From the NCBI GenBank assembly GCA_903847655.1, contig CAINEG010000063.1, positions 1 through 20,113 of the forward strand: 20,113 bases of DNA, written 5' to 3'. A program made the translations under genes and the position numbers. The stretch comes from an uncultured Bacteroidota bacterium. GTDB lineage: Bacteria; Bacteroidota; Bacteroidia; Chitinophagales; Chitinophagaceae. Shown here piece by piece: positions 6,896-15,286 of the stretch (position 1 is its first letter; every line of letters begins with the position of its first letter). Under the pieces are notes generated by a model. That model ran no database searches, was not told the origin of the DNA, and saw only the letters and a program-made list of their open reading frames with translations.

Positions 6896-8356
6896 TTATT
6901 TCTTTTTATTGGCGCTCACTAAAAAATCATTGAATTGCTCTAAGCTTAAATTTTTTGCAATAATTTTCTTTTTGCTGTCCAATAAATAAAAAGTAGGTGT
7001 TTTAAAAACATCATACTGTTGACGAATAGTGGTGGGCAATCCGGCTTTAATTTCTTTGTTTAAATCTTCTTCGGTTTGATACACATTGAACCAATCTTCT
7101 AAGTGATGGTCAGTGATAAAATTTTTCCAAGCCGCCAATTCTTTAAAATTAATATTTACAGAAAAAATTTTAACTTCTAAATTTTTCCAGCTTGCCTTGT
7201 AAAAAGAATCTAATTTAGGAATTTCTTCTTTGCAATGACCACAGGTAGGGTCCCAGAAAGCAACAAATGTGTAAGCAGATTTTACATCATACAAAGAAAG
7301 TTTTTTATCGTCTATAGTATTCACAATCAAGCTAGGTGCCGCTAAGCCCAATTGGTTCGCCATCATACTGTAAGCTCTTTCAGTGATTGATTTTTTTGAC
7401 TCTGGATTTAAAAGTATGGTATCTCCTTTGGCAAAAAAGTTTTGGTATAAATGTAAAAACACTTTGTCCTGTCCCATAAATTCTGGCGTAATGTACTTGT
7501 TGGTAAATTTAAAAAGTAAAAAAGGATAAATTTCTTTTCCTGTTTTAGCAACGGTCAACATGTACTGTACTTCATCTATAATTGAATCAGGTTCACGTGA
7601 AACATAGTTTTTAAAATACTCATCCAACTTGTCTTCAAAAAAGGGAGTGCGAATTAAACGGTTGTCATTAAAAACTATATTGTCCCAAAAATGATTTTTT
7701 ACATAATAGTAGGGATAGAGTGAATCCGCTTTGCCATTGACGAAGGGCATGGCAGGTGCTTCGGGCCTTTGCATGACATTTAATAAATAGCTCATCATGG
7801 ATTTAGGATAGGCTAGCTTAAATGCATCTCTTTTGTCTTTGATTTCTTTGTCTTTACCTAAATAAGCATTTTTAAAAAGTGTAGAATCTGCTGCATTTTT
7901 TGCTTCTTTAAATCGATTCTGTAAATTATTCAATTGAACAAAAAGCCCATTGATGTCTTTAGAATAATTCTGAAATAAAGTATTGTCAACAGAGCCAGTA
8001 ATCACTACTTTGTCTAGTGCACTGGTGTCTGCCACCATTTTAAAATGTTGCTGCTCATCAATTAAAAAATCAAATAAGATGGAATAAGCTGGAGAGACCA
8101 CAAAATAGATGCCGGGGGTTAGTTTTTGTTTTGATTCAAATACGCCTTCGCTTTTCTCATTCAATAAACAAGAGTCGGCCAGTACTTTGTTTTTACCATA
8201 ATTGGTGCCTATATATAACTTTATGTTTTGATAAGGCCTCATGGTAATTTGAATGCTATGGCCCAATTTATTGCCTGTTGCTGTAGGGCTTGTTTTTTTG
8301 GTTTGCGCCAAACTCCATAAAGGGATCATCAATGCCAGCCATAAAAATTTTCTCAT
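6896..8356 (-). CDS. Secreted DUF4369/TlpA-like thiol-disulfide oxidoreductase
   Basis: The 486-residue protein starts with a signal peptide (MRKFLWLALMIPLWSLAQ, likely cleavage after Ala17). Residues of about 30-115 resemble the DUF4369 domain. A helical middle region (about 125-330) resembles the DUF5106-type segment found in such Bacteroidota proteins. A thioredoxin-fold domain runs from about 338 to the end. Its active site is CGHC at 372-375 within FVAFWDPTCGHCKEEIPKL, and a cis-proline region appears at FKTPTFYLLD. It probably reduces disulfides in the periplasm. There is no lipobox, so it is likely soluble. It is monocistronic, divergent from rlmD. Its partner protein cannot be told from the sequence. 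Confidence 0.87.
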   Translation of the reverse strand: MRKFLWLALMIPLWSLAQTKKTSPTATGNKLGHSIQITMRPYQNIKLYIGTNYGKNKVLADSCLLNEKSEGVFESKQKLTPGIYFVVSPAYSILFDFLIDEQQHFKMVADTSALDKVVITGSVDNTLFQNYSKDINGLFVQLNNLQNRFKEAKNAADSTLFKNAYLGKDKEIKDKRDAFKLAYPKSMMSYLLNVMQRPEAPAMPFVNGKADSLYPYYYVKNHFWDNIVFNDNRLIRTPFFEDKLDEYFKNYVSREPDSIIDEVQYMLTVAKTGKEIYPFLLFKFTNKYITPEFMGQDKVFLHLYQNFFAKGDTILLNPESKKSITERAYSMMANQLGLAAPSLIVNTIDDKKLSLYDVKSAYTFVAFWDPTCGHCKEEIPKLDSFYKASWKNLEVKIFSVNINFKELAAWKNFITDHHLEDWFNVYQTEEDLNKEIKAGLPTTIRQQYDVFKTPTFYLLDSKKKIIAKNLSLEQFNDFLVSANKKK

Positions 8357-8467
8357 AAAACTCAGGTTTCTTTAATCTTTCAATTGATTGCGTAAAAATA
8401 ACAATATAAATAACAATCTAGTGTACAATTAGTGCCTCCTTTTATTAGAATTTTACCCTTAGCATAG

Positions 8468-8475
8468 TACCTTTG
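8468..8475 (+). promoter_or_regulatory. Bacteroidota -7 promoter element immediately before the rlmD GTG start
   Basis: TACCTTTG is an exact TAnnTTTG match ending only 5 nt before the GTG. If used, it would start transcription at or within a few bases of the start codon, giving a leaderless mRNA. Confidence 0.5.
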
Positions 8476-8480
8476 ATGCA

Positions 8481-9929
8481 GTGAGAAAATTTAAACAAGC
8501 CCCTTTATTAGAAAAAGTATTGATTGAGGATTATGCCGCCGAAGGAAAGGCCCTTGCGCGTGTCGATGGAAAAGTGATTTTTGTAGAAGGGGCGGTGCCA
8601 GGTGATGTGGTGGACATACAATTACAAAAAAACAAAGCCGATTGGGGAGAAGGGTTTGTCAAACATTTTCATAGTTATTCAGAGATTAGAGTAACCCCTT
8701 TTTGTAGTCATTTTGGTGTTTGTGGTGGTTGTCAATGGCAAATGTTGCCCTATGAACAACAATTGGTGTACAAACGCAAACAGGTCGTTGACAATTTAAC
8801 GCGCATTGCTAAAGTGGCCTTGCCTCCAATCCCAGAGATTTTTGGCGCTGAGCAAACACAGGGCTATCGTAATAAAGTAGAATACACTTTTGCCACAGAA
8901 AAATTTATTCCATTTGGAGAATTTAAGGCGATGAAAATAGCTGCAGAAGAAAATCCCAATGCAGCACTACCTGCTAAAATACCTGGGGTGGCTGGTTTTC
9001 ATGCAAGAGGATTTTTTGAAAAAGTAGTAGAAATTGATAAATGTTATTTACAATCCGAGCCCACTAATGATTTAAGAAAAGCGGTGGTCGATTTTGCGTT
9101 AGAAAATAAAATGCCTTTTTACAATATTAAATTGCATACAGGTTGGGTGCGCAATATGTTTATTCGCAATACCACCAAAGGCGAGTGGATGGTGAATTTA
9201 ATATTGGGCTACGAAGCAGAAAAAGAAAGAATAGCCTTATTTGAACTATTGTTGGCGCGTTTCCCTCAAATCACTACTTTATTGTATACGATCAATGCTA
9301 AGCGCAATGATAGCATGCAGGACTTAGTACCACAAGTGTATTCGGGCCCTGGCTATATCACAGAGTTTTTAGAAGACTTCCAATTTAAAATAAGTCCAAA
9401 ATCTTTTTTTCAAACTAATTCAAAGCAAGCAGAAAAATTATATCAAGTCACCCGAGACTTTGCAGAATTAACAGGCAAAGAAATTGTATACGATTTGTAT
9501 TGTGGAACAGGTAGTATTGGCATTTTTTGTAGCCAACAAGCTAAAAAAATTATTGGCGTAGAGATGGTAGAAGAAGCCATTGAAGATGCCAAAGAAAATG
9601 CACGTATGAATCATTTAACGGACACGGCTTTTTTTGCAGGCGATGTAATTAAAATTTGTGACGATCAATTTTTTGAAGCCCATGGCAAACCCGATGTCAT
9701 CATTACCGATCCTCCAAGAGCAGGCATGCATGAAAAATTAGTGCATAAATTATTGGCCATGGAAGCGCCGATTATAGTGTATGTAAGTTGTAACCCCGCC
9801 ACTCAAGCAAGAGACTTATCTTTATTGAGTGCAAAGTATACAGTGACTAAAATACAGCCGGTAGATATGTTTCCACATACACTGCATATTGAAAATGTAG
9901 TACAATTAAAAAGAACTGACTTACTGTAA
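8481..9929 (+). CDS. rlmD: 23S rRNA (uracil-5-)-methyltransferase, RlmD/TrmA family
   Basis: The enzyme methylates C5 of a uridine in 23S rRNA using SAM. An N-terminal TRAM domain (about 9-65) is followed by the [4Fe-4S] cysteines C75, C81 and C84 (CSHFGVCGGC) and a likely fourth in DKCYL. The SAM-binding loop is YDLYCGTGSIGIF. DPPRAGMH follows, with the nucleophile in VSCNP (about Cys437) and the general base in HIENV (about Glu471). Length 482 is typical for Bacteroidota members. The start must be GTG at 8481: no in-frame ATG occurs before the TRAM domain, and the ATG at 8476 is in another frame and stops after two codons. It heads an operon with two rhomboid genes and an EEP gene. The precise target uridine (U1939 or U747 equivalent) is not certain. 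Confidence 0.92.
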   Translation: MRKFKQAPLLEKVLIEDYAAEGKALARVDGKVIFVEGAVPGDVVDIQLQKNKADWGEGFVKHFHSYSEIRVTPFCSHFGVCGGCQWQMLPYEQQLVYKRKQVVDNLTRIAKVALPPIPEIFGAEQTQGYRNKVEYTFATEKFIPFGEFKAMKIAAEENPNAALPAKIPGVAGFHARGFFEKVVEIDKCYLQSEPTNDLRKAVVDFALENKMPFYNIKLHTGWVRNMFIRNTTKGEWMVNLILGYEAEKERIALFELLLARFPQITTLLYTINAKRNDSMQDLVPQVYSGPGYITEFLEDFQFKISPKSFFQTNSKQAEKLYQVTRDFAELTGKEIVYDLYCGTGSIGIFCSQQAKKIIGVEMVEEAIEDAKENARMNHLTDTAFFAGDVIKICDDQFFEAHGKPDVIITDPPRAGMHEKLVHKLLAMEAPIIVYVSCNPATQARDLSLLSAKYTVTKIQPVDMFPHTLHIENVVQLKRTDLL

Positions 9930-9947
9930 ATAGAAAATTAAAAAAGA

Positions 9948-10781
9948 ATGACTCAATTTAGGCCTACCCGTTTTGAAGTTTTACCCACCATTATAAAAAA
10001 TTTATTAATTATCAATGGCTTGGTTTTTTTAGCTCAAAATACATTTGCAGGTCCAACAAGCGCATTTTCTTTTGAAGACTATTTTGCCTTGCATGCATGG
10101 CAAAGTAGTTTGTATAAGCCATGGCAAATCATTACCCATATGTTTTTGCATGGAGATTTTGGACACATACTCGGTAATATGTTTGCTTTGTGGATGTTTG
10201 GTTCTATTTTAGAAAATGTATGGGGTCCCAAAAGATTTTTATTGTTTTACTTTTTATGTGGAGTAGGTGCAGCCGTGATTCATTTATTGATTCTATCCTA
10301 TCAATTGATTCCGCTTTCCAGTGAATATACACAGCTATTAAGCTTAAGCAAGAGCAATGCGCCTGGTTTTACAGATGCAGTGTATGCCTTTTCAAAAGCT
10401 CATGATATTCCCTTGACCAGAATTTTAGCAGACAATAAAGTAAGCCTGGACACTCCTGGCTTAGCACCGCAATTGATGGATTTAATTAGTTCTTATTACA
10501 ACAAAATGCTTAGTACAGCAACCCTTGGTGCCAGTGGCGCTGTCTTTGGTATTTTAATTGCCTTTGTGTATTTATTTCCTAATACCTATATCTATATTTA
10601 TTTTCTTTTTCCGATCAAAGCAAAATGGTTGGGTATATTGTACTTTGCTTTTGAATTGTACAAGGCCATACAAAATTCAGCCGGAGACAATGTAGCAAGA
10701 TGGGCCCATGTGGGAGGTGCACTGGTAGGTTTTGTACTCGTGTATATTTGGAATAAGCGCAATCGCCATCCATTCGCCTAA
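9948..10781 (+). CDS. Rhomboid family intramembrane serine protease
   Basis: Rhomboids cut transmembrane helices within the membrane. This 277-residue protein has about six core membrane segments and a complete active site. The serine motif GASGAVFG carries Ser196, the catalytic His254 is in WAHVGGALVG, and the HGDFGHILGNM segment carries His73 and oxyanion Asn77. An unusually long, partly polar loop (about 120-188) separates the third and fourth segments. It lies 18 bp after rlmD and 17 bp before a degenerate paralogue, so the genes are probably co-transcribed. Substrates are unknown. Confidence 0.94.
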   Translation: MTQFRPTRFEVLPTIIKNLLIINGLVFLAQNTFAGPTSAFSFEDYFALHAWQSSLYKPWQIITHMFLHGDFGHILGNMFALWMFGSILENVWGPKRFLLFYFLCGVGAAVIHLLILSYQLIPLSSEYTQLLSLSKSNAPGFTDAVYAFSKAHDIPLTRILADNKVSLDTPGLAPQLMDLISSYYNKMLSTATLGASGAVFGILIAFVYLFPNTYIYIYFLFPIKAKWLGILYFAFELYKAIQNSAGDNVARWAHVGGALVGFVLVYIWNKRNRHPFA

Positions 10782-10798
10782 TTCATCAATTATTTTAA

Positions 10799-11503
10799 AT
10801 GCAAGAAATAAGTTCTTCTGAAAAGCCATTAATTGGTGCCGACAACAATAGTTTAATCGCACTACTCTCTATCAATTTAGTAGTGTATGCCTTGATTGGC
10901 TTTTTAAAAACGGTCTATTATTTAAATAGCTATCCCTTAGAACAGTTTTATGCACAAGTCGTGCATCCAAGTATTTTGTTCTCCGATTTTCCAACCCTAT
11001 TTCATCAACCTTGGAGCTTGCTCACTTATAATTGGGCACAAGATGGATTTTGGATTTTACTCACCAATATGCTCTGGTTGACCGCCTTTGGAATTGTATT
11101 ACAAGAATCAAACGCGAACAAACATTTATTTCCTATTTATTTTTATAGCGGTCTTGTAGGGGGCATTATTTATTGTGGTATAGGTGGCAAGGCTCCTTTA
11201 ATGGGTGCAGGTATCAGTGTGATGGCCATTGCCATTGCTGCCATGACGCTTCGCCCTCAATATCGATGGTTAAAAAATATGGGAGGGGGTATTCCTTTAT
11301 GGGTATTGGTGCTAGGCTATTTAGTGATTCAAGCATTTTCCTTTAAGCAGATGGAACTAGGCATTATAGTAGCTCAGCTAATAGGGGCAGTTACAGGCTT
11401 TATCTATATTTTGTTATTAAAAAAAGGGATTGATTTAGGTAAATGGATGCATCAGCTACTACATTTGATGAACAATAGCTTAGCCCCTAAAAATAATTCC
11501 TAA
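10799..11503 (+). CDS. Rhomboid-like membrane protein lacking the catalytic residues (pseudoprotease)
   Basis: This 234-residue membrane protein aligns with the preceding active rhomboid without gaps in its key segments. QPWSLLTYNW matches KPWQIITHMF. The serine motif GASGAV is replaced by GAGISV (136-141), so the nucleophile is Gly138. The catalytic-His segment AHVGGALVGF is replaced by AQLIGAVTGF (Gln193). Both His residues of the THMFLHGDFGHILGN segment are lost, while Asn90 stays. It should therefore be proteolytically inactive, like iRhoms and derlins, which bind clients or partner membrane proteins. The gene is intact and in an apparent operon with the active rhomboid (17 bp) and the EEP gene (5 bp). 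A regulatory or chaperone role is inference. Confidence 0.82.
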   Translation: MQEISSSEKPLIGADNNSLIALLSINLVVYALIGFLKTVYYLNSYPLEQFYAQVVHPSILFSDFPTLFHQPWSLLTYNWAQDGFWILLTNMLWLTAFGIVLQESNANKHLFPIYFYSGLVGGIIYCGIGGKAPLMGAGISVMAIAIAAMTLRPQYRWLKNMGGGIPLWVLVLGYLVIQAFSFKQMELGIIVAQLIGAVTGFIYILLLKKGIDLGKWMHQLLHLMNNSLAPKNNS

Positions 11504-11508
11504 CCACC

Positions 11509-12621
11509 ATGGCAAAAAAATCCAGTATAAGAAATTTTGGAAAGCGTGCCTTATTCTTTTTTAATCTATTGGTGAGTATTTTATTTTTGTATCCTATATT
11601 TTTTTCGCCCATCTCTTTGATATGGATCAATGGTTTTTTAGGATTGATGGCACCCTATTTAGTGGCCATTGAAGTTCTTTTATTATTGCTATGGCTGATT
11701 GCCAAACCAGTGCTTTCTTTATTCCCATTGTTAAGTTTAATCATTGGATGGAAAATAATTTTGGTTTTATTTGCTTGGCATCCAGGCATTCCATTTAGCA
11801 AAAAAAAGAAAGACAATACCTTGAGGGTGCTCAGTTGGAATGTAAAAGGTTTTAATGGAAATCTACCCGCTACCAATTTAAAGTTACGCACCCAAGAGAT
11901 TGCTTACTCCATTCAAAAATGGGAACCAGACATTGTTTGTTTACAAGAATACAATACCAATGAAAGACCTAATGATATAGCCAATCATAGTGTCTATTTT
12001 TCTAAAAAATTACCTTACTATTTTTTTTCAAAAGATTTTCAGACCATCGAAAAAGAATATTATGCAGGCTGCATTATTTTTTCAAAATACAAAATTATAC
12101 ATGCGGAGCGCATTGCCTTTTTGAATCAAGAAAGTTTAATTGCAGCTACTATATTAAAAGGAGATGACACGATTCAGGTTTTTACTACTCATTTGGCTTC
12201 TTATAGGTTTATGCAGGATGATTTTAATGCGATAGACGAACCAGGGATTGCCAACAAAATGGACATCAATGCCAAGCGAGGTGTTATTAGAAAATTGCGC
12301 CATTCCTTTATAGAAAGGGCAGTACAAGCCCAAACGGTGCGCAACTTTTTATCAAAAAGTACCTATCCAAGCATCATCACTGGCGATTTTAATGATGTAC
12401 CGAGTTCCTATACCTATCAATTAATCAAGGGGGATTGGCAAGATGCTTTTTTAGCAAAGGGCTTTGGTATTGGCGCCACCTTTATGGGGATTTCCCCCAC
12501 TTTAAGAATTGATTATATTTTAGCCAATGCTTCATGGGAAGTCAAGTCATGGGAGTCGATTGATGAAAATTTAAGCGACCACCATATGATCATGGCCGAC
12601 TTAGTTTTAAAGAAGAATTAA
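11509..12621 (+). CDS. Membrane-anchored endonuclease/exonuclease/phosphatase (EEP) family protein
   Basis: Residues 13-33, 43-64 and 69-90 form three hydrophobic segments. An EEP (DNase I-like) domain spans about 105-370. Active-site residues are Asn111 (LSWNVKGF), Glu147 (CLQEYN), His228 (TTHLAS), Asp293 and Asn295 (TGDFNDVP), Asp335 (RIDYIL) and the SDHH motif at 356-359. The family includes metal-dependent nucleases and phospholipid or sugar-phosphate phosphatases, and the substrate here cannot be read off. The membrane anchor makes a lipid or envelope substrate plausible. It is the last gene of the rlmD-rhomboid-rhomboid-like-EEP run, 5 bp after the rhomboid-like gene. I recall rhomboid pairs followed by an EEP gene in other Bacteroidota, so the arrangement is probably conserved. 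Confidence 0.9.
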   Translation: MAKKSSIRNFGKRALFFFNLLVSILFLYPIFFSPISLIWINGFLGLMAPYLVAIEVLLLLLWLIAKPVLSLFPLLSLIIGWKIILVLFAWHPGIPFSKKKKDNTLRVLSWNVKGFNGNLPATNLKLRTQEIAYSIQKWEPDIVCLQEYNTNERPNDIANHSVYFSKKLPYYFFSKDFQTIEKEYYAGCIIFSKYKIIHAERIAFLNQESLIAATILKGDDTIQVFTTHLASYRFMQDDFNAIDEPGIANKMDINAKRGVIRKLRHSFIERAVQAQTVRNFLSKSTYPSIITGDFNDVPSSYTYQLIKGDWQDAFLAKGFGIGATFMGISPTLRIDYILANASWEVKSWESIDENLSDHHMIMADLVLKKN

Positions 12622-12626
12622 GCTAG

Positions 12627-12641
12627 TTTATTTAAAATAAA
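12627..12641 (+). repeat. A/T-only perfect inverted repeat between the EEP gene and cysS
   Basis: TTTATTT-A-AAATAAA is a perfect dyad abutting the cysS -7 element. All pairs are A-T, so a stable terminator is unlikely. It could be an operator or a chance AT-rich palindrome. Confidence 0.3.
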
Positions 12642-12642
12642 A

Positions 12643-12650
12643 TATCTTTG
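12643..12650 (+). promoter_or_regulatory. Bacteroidota -7 promoter element for cysS
   Basis: TATCTTTG is an exact TAnnTTTG match, 14 nt before the cysS ATG. It implies a very short leader and separates cysS from the preceding operon. Confidence 0.55.
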
Positions 12651-12664
12651 AGCCAATACTAATT

Positions 12665-14170
12665 ATGCCACTCAAGTTATACAATTCACTTACTAGACAA
12701 AAAGAAGTTTTCGAACCCTTAAATGCACCTTATGTAGGGATGTATGTATGTGGTCCTACGGTAAGTGGAGAAAGTCATTTGGGTCATGCAAGGCCCTTTA
12801 TCACTTTTGATGTATTGTATCGTTATCTTTTACACGCAGGCTATAAAGTAAGGTATGTTAGAAACATTACCGATGCTGGACATTTTGAAGAAGAAGGCAA
12901 AGCGGCCGAAGATAAAATTACCAGTAAGGCCATTTTAGAAAAATTGGAACCCATGGAACTAGTACAAAAGTATACACATTTGTACCACTGGGCTATGGAT
13001 CAGTTTAATAATTTACCTCCGAGTATTGAACCCACTGCCACAGGGCATATCATTGAGCAAATCGAAATGATTAAAAAAATAATTACTGATGGTTATGCTT
13101 ATGAGGCCAATGGATCGGTTTATTTTGATGTGATCAAATACAATGAGGTCTATGCTAAAAAAAACCAGCCCTATGGAATTTTAAGTGGGCGCAATTTAGA
13201 AGATCAATTAGATACTACTCGTGAATTAGAAAATCAGGACGAGAAAAAAAATAAAGTAGATTTTGCATTGTGGAAAAAAGCCCCTGTAGAACATATCATG
13301 CGTTGGCAAAGTCCCTGGGGCGAAGGCTTTCCAGGCTGGCATATTGAATGCTCGGCCATGGCGACAAAATATTTAGGCAAAAAATTTGATATACATGGAG
13401 GCGGTATGGACCTGCAATTTCCACATCATGAATGTGAGATTGCACAAAGTACCGTATGCAATCATGAAATGCCAGCACGTTATTGGGTACATAATAATAT
13501 GATTACCATCAATGGCCGCAAAATGGGCAAGAGCTATAATAATGTAGTGAAGCTAAGCGAACTATTTGATGGGACTCATCCTATTTTAACGCAAGCTTAT
13601 AGCCCCATGACAGTAAGATTTTTTATTTTACAAAGTCAATACCGCGGCACGCTCGATTTTAGCAATGAAGCTTTGCAAGCTTCTGAAAAAGCATTGCGTC
13701 GTTTGATGGATGCCTACGAATGGTTAAAAACGCAAACATTTGAAGTAGATATTATTGCTACAGATGCGAACTTAGATGCTCAATTAAAAACTTGGGTGAA
13801 TGAACTTACCGAGTTTATGGAAGATGATTTAAATACGGCCAAGGTAGTGGCCAATTTATTTGAAATAGTGCCAGTAATCAATTCATTGAAAGATAAACAT
13901 ATTGCCGCAGATGCAATAGCAGGCAGTACCTGGCAATGGGTACAAGCACAATTGCTAATTTATATTGAACAAGTATTGGGCCTACGCGTAGAAGCTGGAG
14001 CGAATAGACAACAATTGAATGGGGTCATTCATTTATTAATTGAAATTCGTAAAGAAGCCAAAGCAAAAAAAGATTTTGCAACCAGTGATAAAATACGCAA
14101 TCAATTAATGGAAATGGGCATTCAGATCAAGGATGAAAAAGATGGAGAAGTAAGTTTTACTTTTTCTTAA
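12665..14170 (+). CDS. cysS: Cysteinyl-tRNA synthetase
   Basis: CysS charges tRNA-Cys. This class I synthetase shows the HIGH-type motif HLGH (38-41) and the KMSKS-type motif KMGKS (286-290). The active-site zinc is bound by Cys29 (MYVCGPTV), Cys229 (WHIECSAM), His254 and Glu258 (FPHHECE). The sequence has Cys at 257, where E. coli has Asn (HHENE). The domain order is the Rossmann catalytic core, the connective-peptide insertion, then the helical anticodon-binding domain from about 350. Length 501 is normal. It has its own -7 element 43 bp after the EEP gene, and converges with the MerC-like gene (19 bp between stops). Confidence 0.97.
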   Translation: MPLKLYNSLTRQKEVFEPLNAPYVGMYVCGPTVSGESHLGHARPFITFDVLYRYLLHAGYKVRYVRNITDAGHFEEEGKAAEDKITSKAILEKLEPMELVQKYTHLYHWAMDQFNNLPPSIEPTATGHIIEQIEMIKKIITDGYAYEANGSVYFDVIKYNEVYAKKNQPYGILSGRNLEDQLDTTRELENQDEKKNKVDFALWKKAPVEHIMRWQSPWGEGFPGWHIECSAMATKYLGKKFDIHGGGMDLQFPHHECEIAQSTVCNHEMPARYWVHNNMITINGRKMGKSYNNVVKLSELFDGTHPILTQAYSPMTVRFFILQSQYRGTLDFSNEALQASEKALRRLMDAYEWLKTQTFEVDIIATDANLDAQLKTWVNELTEFMEDDLNTAKVVANLFEIVPVINSLKDKHIAADAIAGSTWQWVQAQLLIYIEQVLGLRVEAGANRQQLNGVIHLLIEIRKEAKAKKDFATSDKIRNQLMEMGIQIKDEKDGEVSFTFS

Positions 14171-14189
14171 ACTACCCTTTTAGCATTTT

Positions 14190-14585
14190 TTAATGATGAT
14201 CACAATCGTCTTCGTGTGCATGATTGTGCAAGCGACAGCGCATATGATTGTTAATGTGCGCAAAGATGATTAAAAAAGCAGCAGGGAATAGCAGCCATAA
14301 TTCAATAGATCTAAACAAGATTCGGCTTAACATGATTAGAATGCCTATTGAAAAAAATAGCATAGGTCTAAAGGAATGGTGATGTTTTTTGTAACCATGG
14401 TACAAGGAATAAGCACCAATGGCAAAAGAGACTAGAATCATTCCCAATTCAAAACTGACATTATGCAATATATTCATGCCCAATAAGGGTAAGCTACTAA
14501 AGAATAAAGGCAATAATGCACAGTGTATGGCACAAGCCAAAGAAGCCCCAATCCCAATTGCATCCCAATTCCATTTTTTAAACAT
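14190..14585 (-). CDS. MerC domain membrane protein with His-rich C-terminus
   Basis: This 131-residue protein has four hydrophobic segments (about 10-32, 43-63, 74-90 and 95-112). Cys18 and Cys22 lie in the first segment (ACAIHCALLPL), matching MerC-family mercury transporters, which bind the metal through cysteines in the first membrane helix. The tail from about 117 is rich in His, Asp and Cys (HNHAHEDDCDHH), a likely metal-binding end. Bacteroidota carry MerC-like genes outside mer operons, so mercury need not be the substrate. It is divergent from the SCO copper chaperone gene, with 82 bp between the starts, which hints at a copper or other thiophilic metal. The metal is inference. Confidence 0.85.
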   Translation of the reverse strand: MFKKWNWDAIGIGASLACAIHCALLPLFFSSLPLLGMNILHNVSFELGMILVSFAIGAYSLYHGYKKHHHSFRPMLFFSIGILIMLSRILFRSIELWLLFPAAFLIIFAHINNHMRCRLHNHAHEDDCDHH

Positions 14586-14624
14586 AGCCTAAAGGTAATT
14601 CAAATACGAGCAGAAAAATAATAT

Positions 14625-14632
14625 TACCTTTG
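14625..14632 (+). promoter_or_regulatory. Bacteroidota -7 promoter element for the SCO gene
   Basis: TACCTTTG is an exact TAnnTTTG match, 35 nt before the ATG at 14668. A near match (TACCTTTA) occurs on the minus strand just before the MerC start. Confidence 0.45.
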
Positions 14633-14667
14633 GGGCATCTTTATAAGACGATTAAATTTCTCTTTTT

Positions 14668-15279
14668 ATGTCAAAAAAACTAGGGGCCTATGTATTATTT
14701 TTTGCCCTATTACTGGTCGCTTTTTATTATTTTTTGTTTAAAGGGACAGACAATTGGAAAGTGCAGCTGCCTGTATTGAGTTTTGTACAGCCTTTTCAAT
14801 TTACCAACCAAGATGGCCAACCTTTTACAGATAAAGACCTCCAAAATAAAATTACAGTGGTAGAATATTTTTTCACCACTTGTAAAGGCATTTGCCCAAA
14901 GCTAAATACCAATATGAAGGATATCTACGCTATTTATAAAGACCAAGCCGATTTTCAAATTGTATCACATACTTGTAATCCAGGCACAGACTCTGTTCCC
15001 GTATTAAAAAGATATGCCGATTCTTTAGGTGTAAATACAAAAACCTGGGTTTTCTTAACAGGAAGAAAGGACAGCTTGTACCAAATGGCCAGGGGCTCTT
15101 ATTTGTTAGATGATCCAAAAAACAATGTAGAAAAAATTGAGGATCAATTTATGCATACCCAATTTTTTGCATTGATTGATAGGAATGGAAAAGTAAGAGG
15201 TAAAATTTATGATGGCTTGAAAGCCTTAGAAATTGAGCAATTGAAACAAGACATTGCCAAATTGTTAAAAGATAAATAA
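14668..15279 (+). CDS. SCO1/SenC family copper chaperone
   Basis: SCO proteins deliver copper to the CuA centre of cytochrome c oxidase and have a thioredoxin-like fold. Residues 6-24 form one N-terminal membrane anchor, so the domain should face the periplasm. The copper ligands are intact: Cys72 and Cys76 in CKGIC, and His163 in DQFMHTQFF. VEYFFTTC and the SHTCNPGTDSV segment are typical of the family. Length 203 is normal. The oxidase genes are not in the window. It is followed after 7 bp by an epimerase gene, probably co-transcribed but with no obvious shared role, and is divergent from a MerC-like gene. Confidence 0.93.
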   Translation: MSKKLGAYVLFFALLLVAFYYFLFKGTDNWKVQLPVLSFVQPFQFTNQDGQPFTDKDLQNKITVVEYFFTTCKGICPKLNTNMKDIYAIYKDQADFQIVSHTCNPGTDSVPVLKRYADSLGVNTKTWVFLTGRKDSLYQMARGSYLLDDPKNNVEKIEDQFMHTQFFALIDRNGKVRGKIYDGLKALEIEQLKQDIAKLLKDK

Positions 15280-15286
15280 TACTTCC

